Shown in pieces: positions 24,243-33,226 of a stretch of 64,000 bases of DNA. A program made the position numbers and the translations under genes. Each line of letters starts with the position of its first letter. The first letter of the stretch is position 1. The notes beneath the pieces were generated by a model, which worked only from the letters and a program-made list of their open reading frames with translations, was not told the DNA's origin and searched no databases. This stretch comes from Acanthosepion lycidas (lineage: Eukaryota; Mollusca; Cephalopoda; Sepiida; Sepiidae), in the NCBI GenBank assembly GCA_963932145.1, contig OZ010590.1, positions 52,983,796 to 53,047,795 on the forward strand, given 5' to 3'.

Positions 24243-24837
24243 ATCTTTTTTTCTTTTCTTTTTTTTCTTTTTTTTTTTTCTTTTTCATAATTAAGTGAAT
24301 ATGAATAGACACTTAGTTTTATATTATATGTAAATTTTCTCATTTTACCAACAAATTTATTAGAAATGACAAATGAACAGTATTGTTTGCTGAATACTTA
24401 ATACATAATTAATGCTCAATATTTTTTTTATGTATTAGGTGCATTAGTCTGTTTAAAACAAGTTGTTAAAATGCTTATAATTTATTTAATAAATCTAAAA
24501 GTGAAGAAACTTTAATTAATAAAAATATGATTTTGAAAAATATAAACTTAAAATGTATTAAATATTTACTGTATAATTTATGTTGAGGTTTTAAGATTCT
24601 TTTGAGAGACTTTATGAAAACATTTTAAGATTTTACGTCCTTAAAGCCCACCCTTCGATTGTCAGAATGGTGATCTTGATAGGGTTATTGATAGGAACCT
24701 ATAGTTAATACTGGTTTTTATGGTTAGTATTAATCGGTTAAATAAAGAATAAAAGCATTGTTCTTTGATATGTAATTTTTATTTTTTTAATATATGTTGG
24801 GATACATTGTGGGATGTTTTCCTCTCCCTCTCTCTCT

Positions 24838-24849
24838 AATATATATATG

Positions 24850-24911
<62 letters not shown>
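24838..24911. repeat. (TA)n microsatellite abutting a palindrome
   Basis: A long TA tract, with one early interruption, runs directly into the palindrome at 24912. Confidence 0.95.
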
Positions 24912-24917
<6 letters not shown>

Positions 24918-25089
24918 AAAAGGCTTAAACACTAATATTCCATGGTCATAATTTATTCCATTGGAATCATAAATATGATCCAATTCATCAGACCTTTGGA
25001 TTTGTAGGTCTGATGAATTGGATCGTATTTACGATTCCAATGGAATAAATTATGACCATGGAATATTAGTGTTTAAGCCTTTTTATTAT
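24912..25089. repeat. 178-bp near-perfect palindrome with 10-base loop
   Basis: Arms of 84 bases (24912-24995 and 25006-25089) around the loop TTGGATTTGT. Only two positions differ between the arms. The left end, ATAATAAAAAGGCTTAAAC, abuts a (TA)n tract; the right end is followed by ATCCTTACTC. Each arm also contains a smaller hairpin (ATCATAAATATGAT in the left arm, ATCGTATTTACGAT in the right). No open frame. It may be a MITE or a fold-back end of a retroelement; the family is not recognised. Confidence 0.95.
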
Positions 25090-25220
25090 ATCCTTACTCT
25101 GTCCTGGACTTTGAGTTCTACCTGGATTCTATCCTCTTAGAAATATTTTTTATACAAATGTATGTATGTATGTATATTTATATGATTGCATATGTATGTG
25201 TATATTTACCACTAATATTA

Positions 25221-25283
<63 letters not shown>
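25221..25283. repeat. (TC)n(TA)n microsatellite
   Basis: A CT-rich run passes into TA units, which lead into the perfect palindrome at 25284. Confidence 0.94.
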
Positions 25284-25292
<9 letters not shown>

Positions 25293-25355
25293 TTTATTTA
25301 AAAATATGATTCCAACTCGCGAGTTGGAATCATATTTTTAAATAAATAATTATAT
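25284..25355. repeat. 72-bp perfect palindrome, no spacer
   Basis: Symmetric about the centre at 25319/25320 (ACTCGCGAGT). Each arm reads, outward from the centre, GAGTTGGAATCATATTTTT then AAATAAATAATTATA. The same outward sequence, with one base changed in the first part and a shorter second part, ends the open frame at 31867-32070. The palindrome therefore looks like two copies of that element end fused head to head. Confidence 0.95.
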
Positions 25356-25466
25356 TTATGCTCTACTTTCGTATCGAGCACTATTTTTTAAAAATAATTA
25401 CAAAAATACCAAGGAACTCTGGATTATTTACCAAACCAGTTTCTTTCCTATTTTCTACAATATTTT

Positions 25467-25469
<3 letters not shown>

Positions 25470-25530
<61 letters not shown>
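25470..25530. repeat. (CA)n(TA)n microsatellite
   Basis: CA units passing into a long TA tract. Confidence 0.94.
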
Positions 25531-25581
25531 CACATATATGAAAAGGTCTTTTTTTATATATACATTGCTATAAGAATATTT

Positions 25582-25848
25582 TTAAGGATTTAATGTTGTT
25601 AATGTACAGGAGTTTTTAAATATTTTAAATATTGAGCAGCTGAGTGCACTGTCAATATGAGGTTTGGGGTAGTGGGTGGGTGGCAAGCATAGTAAGTTCT
25701 TCAATCCCAGTTTGTCTAGCTTAGCTTTATTATTCTGCTGCCAATAGAGAAAATGGGTTATTCTCAGACCTATTTCAGGATAAGCACAATCACCATCAGC
25801 TGTAACACTTGTTTCCTGCAAAGGATAATGTATATTAACAACCTTCAT
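25582..25848 (-). other. unrecognised 88-codon open frame
   Basis: The minus-strand frame starts MKVVNIHYPLQETSVTADG and continues through CAYPEIGLRITHFLYWQQ and NKAKLDKLGLKNLL to a proline-rich segment (CLPPTHYPKPHI), then becomes low-complexity. The first 60 residues are protein-like and could be a fragment of a transposable-element protein or an isolated exon. I do not recognise a family. No splice partner was found nearby. The product is left unassigned. Confidence 0.25.
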
Positions 25849-25849
25849 T

Positions 25850-28085
25850 TGGTATATTACCAGTCTGAAAAACTGTGTGTATTTTTATTTCGAGATGAAC
25901 TGGCTCTAATTTGGCTAACTATTGATTGACCAGAGTAAGTAAAAAGAAAAGAAAAAAGCATTAACTGTTTTGACCTTTACTTTTTTTTTAATTAAAAAAA
26001 AAAAAAAAAAAAAAAAAAAGCCATACAATATATGATCTAAGAATATAAGCCTGTTTTTACTTCATAGTTATTTTTCTTTGTGTGTTTTTGTATAAACAAT
26101 AGACGATAAATGTTTGATATTGTCTTTCATGTTTAAAATAACTTCTTGTTTTTTGCTAGAAACAAAAGAACAGCTTTATTGACATAAAATAAACTAATAC
26201 TTAAGGTTTTTTTTTCCATGTGTGTGTTTGGTCTTTAGGTTGTCATAAATTACAATATATTCTTGTAAATATAGGTATATACACTCTGTTCACTGAGAGA
26301 GTATAAAACTTTGATTTTTCTTTTGTCATGAGAATTTTGAATTAACTCCAAAAATATCCATGCAAAAAGATTACAAACTTTGGGTGGGGGGGATATGTAG
26401 TGACTTAAAGAATAAATTGCAGAACTCTGATCAAAACATTTGTTCACCTAAATATTTATTACGGCCACAGCCAACAGCTGGTATGTAACGTATTTGAAAA
26501 TATCTATTCTTCAAAATATAAAGAATACTGAGTGGAACAGGTTATTAGGTGCCATTAGAACATAACTCTTGATGTACAAACTAGTTTTCTGTGTATTGCC
26601 AAAAGCCTGACTAATCTCTTAATAACCTAACTTTTAATTAAATTAGGGTGGGTGGTTATATTTTGTACTTACATTTAAAGAGTAGGTACAAAATTTTGTT
26701 TTGATATGCTTTGCCATGGAGTAATGATTATAAAGGCTGTCTCACACACTGTTGTGAATCCGATCTTTAATGGATACATGTAACTTTGTGTTTTACTAAA
26801 GTCAGGTATGTAAATGTTGTTGATGTATGATTTCGTTTTGTTTAGCTATTGAAGAGGTGACAAAATAAGATTCTCTCTCCTTTTTGTTTTGTTACTTTGT
26901 TTCTTTACTAGTTTATATTTGAGAAAATTGCATTTTGGAACTCAACTGGAACAAATTTTCCTCTACATATTAAAAAAAAAAAAAAATCTTTTTTACATAT
27001 TCACTTAAGTAATTAGAATTGATTTTAATACTTATAAATTCATATTTATGGTTTTTATATGCATGATAGCATTTTTTGCCATGGTTTGAAATGTACCAGC
27101 TTGATTTATAACTAGAGACACCTTGACCTGCAGTTTCATTCTCTATACTTGAGATTTTATTTTTCTAATTAGTGTTAGAAAGGTTTTAGTTATCTGGAGG
27201 TCAAGAACATATTTCTTTATCTTTGTATTTTTTATGAAGTCAGCAAAATGTTTTACTATAGAAAAATTCATCCATTTCTAACTAAAAGTTTTTATTTTTA
27301 ATGGTGTTTCATAAAAATTGAATAAACCCTACTTCTTTGAAACTTAGTAATTTGAATTTTTTTCTCTGTATTAAATAAAATTTGTTAATTCAATATCTAT
27401 AATTTGTAGTCTATAGAGGGTTTTTTTTTATATATATATAGACAATCATTAAATTGTATTCAGTGTCTGTTGCAAAAATCTTATTGGTGTTAATGTGCCA
27501 AAAATGCTAGCATCTACATATTTGTGCATGTGTGTGTGAAGACAGTTTTAAAGGACTGCCGACTAGATTTCTGCTCTGCAAGCTTAACAATGTAGAAGTT
27601 TTTTTTTTTTTGTTTTTTTTTATGTCCTGCATCAAAAAGGTCATTTATGACTCTCTTCCTGTGTTTGCAAGGGAGATGACAAGTGGGAAGGAACATGAGA
27701 GCAACTCTGTTATTGATCAGCTGATATCACACTTGGTGATGTATCTTGCCTTGAGAGAGCTGCTGCTGCTGCTGTGTGGCTGTCATTAATCCAGCTCTGA
27801 ATGAACATAGTACCATGCTCTGTTGTCTTACATTCAAGGCTGGGATAGACAGACAGCCACTGCAACTTGTACTGTTACTACTGCTTTGTTATATCAGGAC
27901 TTTGTTATTGGTATTGAAAATGCAGGGTTATTATTGACAAATGTAGTATACACTTTTTACCAGTTTCATTTTGATTAATTTACTTTCAACAGCAGCAGCA
28001 ACTAAAATGTAACTCAAAGAGAAATTATGGTATAATCAAAATAATGTTCTTCTTCAAACAAAAAGTTTAGGAAGAAAGCCCCCAT
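25850..28085. other. non-coding stretch with one higher-complexity block
   Basis: No gene recognised. Around 27640-27870 the sequence turns markedly less AT-rich, with GAGAGAGCTGCTGCTGCTGC, TGTGTGGCTGTCATTAATCC and AGACAGACAGCCACTGC. It could be an untranslated exon, a promoter or an enhancer, but nothing in the sequence decides this. Confidence 0.5.
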
Positions 28086-28285
28086 CTTCCAAGGCAACTT
28101 TGGTCTTCAAAAATTTAAATGTAATGCCAATCGTTATCATCTGTCTTCTTGTTCTTTTATTATTCTCTCTCCTTAATAGAATTTTTCTTTCTTTTTCTCA
28201 TACTCTCTAACACTTGGTAAACCTTTGCATCTTAGTGGCTTTATTGCCTTGCTTGACATGAAGTGGCTAAAAAAAAAAAATACTG
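28085..28285 (+). mobile_element. LINE-A 3' end
   Basis: TTCAAAAATTTAAATGTAAT, TATCATCTGTCTTCTTG, TTTTATTATTCTCTCTCC, TTAGTGGCTTTATTGCC and a terminal poly-A-rich run match the LINE-A tail in order. Confidence 0.75.
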
Positions 28286-28289
28286 GAAA

Positions 28290-29155
28290 GAGCGACGATA
28301 ATGAACTTTTGCAAACTATTTTCCTGAAAAATTGTTTAAATAGAAAGATTTTTATGAATTTTTACTGAAAGTAGAGCTGGCTGCTCAGTCAATGAATGCT
28401 GAATGTTTCCTTATAAGGAAATGGCTAATATTACCAATACTAAAAGTTTACACAGTGTATGTGCTTTTCATCATAAAACTTACTTTGTTTTACATATACT
28501 CTGCTACCCAAATTTACTGAACATATACAGGCTATAAAAAAAGCGATAATGAATTTGCCATACTAAGTGATGTAATTAGTTTGTTCCATAATTATAAAAT
28601 ATATTGAAACAAATTGTTATTATCAGTGTTCATTCAAGCAAACAATTGTCTGCGATCACATGAAGTAAAATATCTTTGAAAAGCTAAAAATTTATTAATG
28701 GGAAAAGTGTTTGAAGATTTAAGAGACTTCTTTTCTTGGGAGTTGGAAGAAAATTGTTAATGCTTCATTGATTAGTTTTTAAATGTAATTACTCTCTATA
28801 TAAATGTTGGCAGTAGTTTAAAAAGAATAATGGTTTGTAAAAAAAAAAAAAAAATAATAATAATCCCCGTGTTTGTAGTGACTTTCAGAAAGTTTTAAGC
28901 AATGAAACTTCCTTGTTGATTGCATGAACATTTATCTGTATGCTCACAAAAGAATGTGATACAAGGTTGTGTTTAAAGTGAGATTTCAGTGAGCCATCCA
29001 AAAATTCCTCTAGCCTCCTTGTCACTTTTTGGGATGTCTCTAGTACTAGGATAATGACCCTAGCCCCCTCTTGAAAGAGAGGTAATTCCTGGGAGGATGG
29101 CCTCCTGGGGTTTCAGATGATATTCACTTAGATACCCCCCCCCCTCGATTTTACA
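28290..29155. other. non-coding stretch, nothing recognisable
   Basis: Both strands read without finding an exon or element end. Confidence 0.55.
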
Positions 29156-29159
29156 CTTT

Positions 29160-29196
29160 GTAAATCATTATACTTATCTGAAGTATAATGATTTAC
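29160..29196. repeat. perfect 16-bp hairpin with 5-base loop
   Basis: GTAAATCATTATACTT, loop ATCTG, then the exact complement. It is directly upstream of a SINE-III copy. Confidence 0.9.
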
Positions 29197-29197
29197 T

Positions 29198-29475
29198 AGG
29201 TGTAGCTTAGATGTGACACAAGGCCACAAGTATCGGACACCGAGTAAAGATCAAACTCACTACTTGGTCATACAGTGTAACCCGGATATAAGAGATTTTC
29301 TCTGGTCCCAAATTAGAGCCATACTTACATAAACAAAATAGACCAAACTCGGATATAAGAGAAACCCGGATATAAGATACTTCTTCTCTGGTCCTGGCAA
29401 CTCTCTTATATCCGGGTGACACTGTAATTGTTTTAGCAAGATAATTTTGCTATTACACCATGTTGAAGTGTTTTC
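29198..29475 (-). mobile_element. SINE-III copy split by a MITE
   Basis: Left part: GTGTAGCTTAGATGTGACAC ... GATCAAACTCACTACTTGG. Right part after the MITE: TAATTGTTTTAGCAAG ... CTATTACACCATGTTG. The uninterrupted relative at 40763-40885 shows the same text without a break. Read on the minus strand, it starts like a tRNA (GGTGTAATAGC, B-box-like GAGTTTGATC). Confidence 0.75.
29273..29424. mobile_element. 152-bp pogo/Tigger-like MITE
   Basis: Starts CAGTGTAACCCGGATATAAG and ends with the complement of CAGTGTCACCCGGATATAAG, 22-bp terminal inverted repeats with one mismatch. TA flanks both ends (29271-29272, 29425-29426). A CAGT start and TA target duplication are typical of the pogo/Tigger branch of Tc1/mariner. 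Internal copies of the GGATATAAGAGA phrase near 29352 and 29369 suggest subterminal repeats. No coding capacity. Confidence 0.9.
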
Positions 29476-29734
29476 TTGATGGTTGTATGAGAGTAGATGA
29501 CATTCACTGCATTTAGACAGGTAAAGTGTTTTCTGTACATGAAAGGATGGCCCAGTGTTTTATTTGTAAAATTTCATTTTTAATAAAAAAAATCATTAAA
29601 TAAATGACTAACAGTAGTAATGGAATATAAGATTAGGCATAGTGATGGCAATATGACTAGATTTGTACCTGCTTAAGGCAAAACCTTTTTTTGACCAATT
29701 TGATTAAATTTTGTCTATGAAAGATAAGTTTCCA

Positions 29735-29993
29735 GGTTGTGCATGACAAAGTTTTACAGGACACTGAAACAAAAAGGACCCTTATACTTAACATCAGAAA
29801 GAGTTGAAATTTTAAGGGCACATAATGAGGAAAGAAGGTTTGAAAAATTTGATAGTCACAGGACATATTGCAGGCGAGAGGGACAAGAGTGAACAGCATG
29901 TAACCTACCTAATGAGCTTGAGTAAATAGATGGAAGAATGGTTTAGAAGAGATAACAAAAAAGACAAAATTTATTAAGAGCTAAATAAAACTA
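29735..29993 (+). mobile_element. LINE-B reverse-transcriptase C-terminus, left part
   Basis: Frame fragments read roughly ETKRTLILNIRKS, IMRKEGLKNLIVTG, IAGERDKSEQHVTYLMSLSK and KRQNLLRAK, with frameshifts. The same order occurs at 41745-42165 and, inverted, at 39240-39745. This is the C-terminal end of a non-LTR retrotransposon polyprotein. It is interrupted at 29993 by another element and resumes at 30229. Confidence 0.75.
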
Positions 29994-30216
29994 GAAGGGG
30001 TTCATTTATTGCTCGGTTCACACTCCTCCCCAGCCTTTTGAACAAGAGTAGAGGTTTATCCCTTATTTCCTATTTAGAATTGGGTTTCCAATTCTTTCTA
30101 AATTTTTATTTTTTCACTTTCAGTAGCCCCTTGCGTCTTAGTGGCATCATTGCCTTGCTTGGGGGTGAAATGATAAAAAAAAAAAATAAAAAAAAAAAAA
30201 AAAAATTAAACAAAAA
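29994..30216 (+). mobile_element. LINE-A-tailed element nested in LINE-B
   Basis: The right half reads AGTAGCCCCTTGCGTCTTAG, TGGCATCATTGCCTTGC, GGTGAAATGAT and a long A-rich tail, the LINE-A 3' end. The left half (GGTTCATTTATTGCTCGG onward) does not match other LINE-A copies, so it may be a rearranged copy or a SINE borrowing the LINE tail. It is bounded by AAATAAAACTA (29983-29993) and AAATAAAAACTA (30217-30228), a target duplication with one extra A. Confidence 0.75.
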
Positions 30217-30228
30217 AAATAAAAACTA

Positions 30229-30320
30229 CAAAGAACAGGAAATTGTGGAGATCCATGATCACCAATGTCCTGAAGAACTAAATATGTGTCCTTATCTATG
30301 TATTCATATTTCCTAACAAT
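30229..30320 (+). mobile_element. LINE-B C-terminus, right part
   Basis: CAAAGAACAGGAAATTGTGG, then GATCCATGATCACC and TCCTGAAGAAC, continues the LINE-B frame as roughly KNRKLWRSMITNVLK. At 42111-42165 the equivalent text follows the left part without a gap. Confidence 0.75.
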
Positions 30321-30888
30321 ACTTTTACCTTCTATTTTGTAATGGCAACACTTGGAACAGGCCAGCAATGTGACTTGGATGCAGTTATCCTCTCATCAGA
30401 TTTCACATGATTTCAACACTGAAATCAAATATTGTCCAATCTCATTTTTCTCTGGGTCCATCCAGACTTGTCATAATGATGAAGTCATGTTGCTAGGTAA
30501 CACCTATTGTATTAGGTAACTAGGTGGAGCATAGAAAAATAGCATTGTTACTGCACATTAACCAGACCGGTTTAAAATAGTTTGATATTATCAATATATA
30601 TATATATTGACTAATTTTGTTTTTCCTTTTGATGGTCATCTGAGTGGAGTGCATTAACAATGCAAAACTCCTTTTTCCTTGCATTTTATGTGTGACAACT
30701 TCAAAGCATGGTATTTGTATTTTTTTTTTTATTTATTTATTTTTTTATATATAAAATATTGGTGGGTGATATATGTGCTATCCAAAAGTTTAGGGAAATT
30801 ACAGTTCACTTAGGACCATAAATATATAAATTGTTCTGTTCATTCAAATTTAAACATTTACACACACTACCACCACCACCATCTACAT
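30321..30888. other. non-coding stretch, nothing recognisable
   Basis: No exon or element end was identified. A short (TA)n lies near 30597-30608. Confidence 0.55.
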
Positions 30889-31307
30889 TGGTGTTTCTTA
30901 ACAATTTTTTTATTTTTTTTTTATTCAGGGTGCACTTGTAGAATAACTAAAGTTCTGAGGTGCACTTAAAATTTTAATAAAGAGAAATTAGTCATGAAAT
31001 TTGAAAATAATAAAAAATCTCCTGAAATAAGCATTTATTTTCAAGACATTTATTTGATTGTATATGTAAGCAGTGCAGTTTTCATTTAAAGGGATTTATG
31101 AAGAATCTGCTTTTTTTTTTTTTCTTTCTTTCTTTCTTAGAGAGACTGATAGTGCCTGATTTAAATCCCTTGAGGAAGGCAAAAGGAAAAAAGATTATTC
31201 ACTCTTGAAAGATTAAGGAATTTAGCATCCAGTTTAATATATCAAATGACAAAGCTTAGACATGGAAGCCATGTGCTTGATGTCTGTTGCTTTTTTTAAA
31301 AATAAAG

Positions 31308-31309
<2 letters not shown>

Positions 31310-31346
<37 letters not shown>

Positions 31347-32090
31347 CTTGCATAATATATATATAACTTGCAAAACTTGGGATGACCCATGCCCTTTGTG
31401 CCTCCATGAGAAACTACACATTATTAAGCTTCTAAACAATAAAAACCTATTAAACAACAGGCAAGAATTAACGGTTTTCTGCCGACACAACCGAACTTAC
31501 GCTCTGAATAACTAGCTAAAAACACGCATACAATAAAATAAATTTTAAAATCCATAGCCCATATACATAGTTTTAATACCCTACAAAAATTGATAACCCT
31601 TTATGAAGTCGTCAAATAACAAACGTTACGGCCTTTTCATATACACAAATCCCTTTCATAAAGAGATATAATAAAAGAATAAAATAAAAATAAATAAATA
31701 AATCTCCGTAGACGCTCAAGCCAGACTATGCAAAAACTTCCTCCGTCGGAAATTTAGCCATCCCCACCTTACTCTGACCCGGCATCTATGAAAGTAACTC
31801 TATACTGATACAAATTATTAACACCCCACCCCTGCCGATTCTAAACAATCCGCCCTTGATGTTACCATGGAAATTTTTGATTTCAATTCTGAACATACTA
31901 TTAAAACTCGTAAATTTCAGAAATAAGTCATTCCCAAAAAAATTCCGCTTGAAGATGGAACAGAGCCTACTTTAACTCAAGTTAATTCAAATATTATTTT
32001 GAAGTTTTCGGCCCTTGTTTTGAAACATGAGGCCTCTTATGTAGCGACTTGGAATCATATTTTTAAATAATTATATATATATATATAATT
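31310..32090 (+). mobile_element. (TA)n-bounded element inside the hAT-like copy
   Basis: Both ends lie in (TA)n tracts (31311-31346 and 32071-32089). The interior is less AT-rich than the surroundings and includes a short broken frame (31867-32070). Its right end, TTGGAATCATATTTTTAAA then TAATTATATA, recurs in the palindrome at 25284. Class unknown; a Penelope-like or LINE-type origin is possible but not shown. Confidence 0.5.
31867..32070 (+). pseudogene. short frame with one internal stop, unknown
   Basis: ATG at 31867 follows TTACC. The frame reads MEIFDFNSEHTIKTRKFQK, a TAA stop at 31924-31926, then VIPKKIPLEDGTEPTLTQV, NSNIILKFSALVLKHEASY and VATWNHIFK, ending in TAA at 32068-32070. 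Composition is protein-like on both sides of the stop, so one nonsense change in a 67-residue frame is the simplest reading. It could be the start of a longer retroelement protein whose rest has been lost. Family not recognised. Confidence 0.4.
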
Positions 32091-32179
32091 CATAAAATAC
32101 TCTTCTGTTAACTTGCGGTGCACCTGGCTACCTTTCAGGGTGCATTAGTGCACCCAGATGCACTGGTTGATAAATGCTG

Positions 32180-33146
32180 ATCTACACTGAATATGGAGTT
32201 AGGCTCAGCATAAGTACTGGTAGTTTTTGGAGTTTGGATAAAAGACAACCAGATTCCTCAAAGACCTAAGTAATTTATTTTTAGCCATTTGGTAAGTGGG
32301 GTGGGGGTTAAAGGGACTCACATGCCATCAAATAGATCACTTTATGGTCACTAATAGGTATATATCAGGTGTATAATAAAAATGTTATTTTTTTTACATT
32401 TTACTATTAAGAATTTATTTAAATTTATTATTATTGAAAGAGGAATAATTTATAATAAATACTTTTTAATTTTTTTTTTTTTTTTTTTTGCTTAATTTAC
32501 CTTTTGCAGTTGACTTTATCTCTTAACTAGAGATGTATAAATTTAAAAAAAAAAAAAGCTTGAACTCTTACCCAAATCTAGTAAGCCCATCTGACTCGAA
32601 TATTACCAATCACATTTGCCTTTTGATTCATTCGGCTCAGTTCATATTTGCTTATTATATATAGAATGTAATGACTGATAAAATGTAAGTATAAAATGAA
32701 AGAAGAATTAGTTGAAAAAATAATACTAAAGAAAGGAACAACATAAAATTCTTTTAATGAATATCTAATTTTAATTAAAATTTTAATTTGCTGTTAGATG
32801 TTCCCACTTTTCCTCAACAAAATTCCTTCTGAGTCTTATCTATAAAATTCTCTTACTTTATTGGCTAATGTTCTTACAGTCATTATAGATGACCAGGATA
32901 TTTACCTATCCTTATTATATAATACTGTGTAATTTACCTATCCTGTATTATATAATACTATATGAAATGTAAATAAGTATAGGTTTTTTATGCCATGCCA
33001 TCAAATACAGTATATTATGGATAATACTCTGTAAATTCATTCAAATAATATTCAGTTTGTTTGGAATTGTCATTTAGAGATAATATTTTGATAGGTAATT
33101 GCTATTTATTTTTATAGTAAATATATTTATCCCTAACAGGAAGTTA
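32180..33146. other. AT-rich non-coding stretch
   Basis: No exon or element recognised. A phrase ATTTACCTATCCTTATTATATAATACTGTGTA occurs twice in similar form near 32900-32965, a small local duplication. Confidence 0.55.
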
Positions 33147-33226
33147 TTAGGTTGGTGCAAAAATAATGTCGTTTTCTCACATATGTTACTATGTGAGAAA
33201 ACGACATTATTTTTGCACCAACCTAA
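33147..33226. mobile_element. 80-bp palindromic mariner-type MITE, copy 2
   Basis: Same ends and same length as copy 1, flanked by TA at 33145-33146 and 33227-33228. Its loop region (CACATATGTTACTATGTG) is the reverse complement of that in copy 1, so it sits in the opposite orientation. The arms are practically perfect complements, which suggests a young copy. Confidence 0.94.

Larger units (their letters stand above)
30889..32179. mobile_element. hAT-like element with nested insertion
   Basis: The left end reads TGGTGTTTCTTAAC and the complement of the right end reads CAGCATTTATCAACC, similar terminal inverted repeats of the hAT type. The flanks are ATCTACAT (30881-30888) and ATCTACAC (32180-32187), an 8-bp duplication with one difference, the size hAT transposases make. 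Both ends carry GGGTGCAC and AGGTGCAC subterminal motifs. The element's own sequence is only about 500 bp, because 31310-32090 looks like a separate insertion. No transposase frame is present, so it is non-autonomous. Confidence 0.8.

Noticed and set aside
24738..24983. Frames rich in I-Y-I-Y repeats here and at 25358, 34298, 36727 and 5406
   Set aside because: They are translations of (TA)n or (CA)n microsatellites with no protein support.
25006..25060. CTGATGA followed by a long stem in the palindrome arm, as a hammerhead
   Set aside because: The stem is followed by GGAATAAA and not by GAAA in the right place; core not satisfied.
30038..30316. Lysine-rich open frame of 92 codons
   Set aside because: Crosses the junction of two nested retroelements and a poly(A) tail; the K run is the tail.
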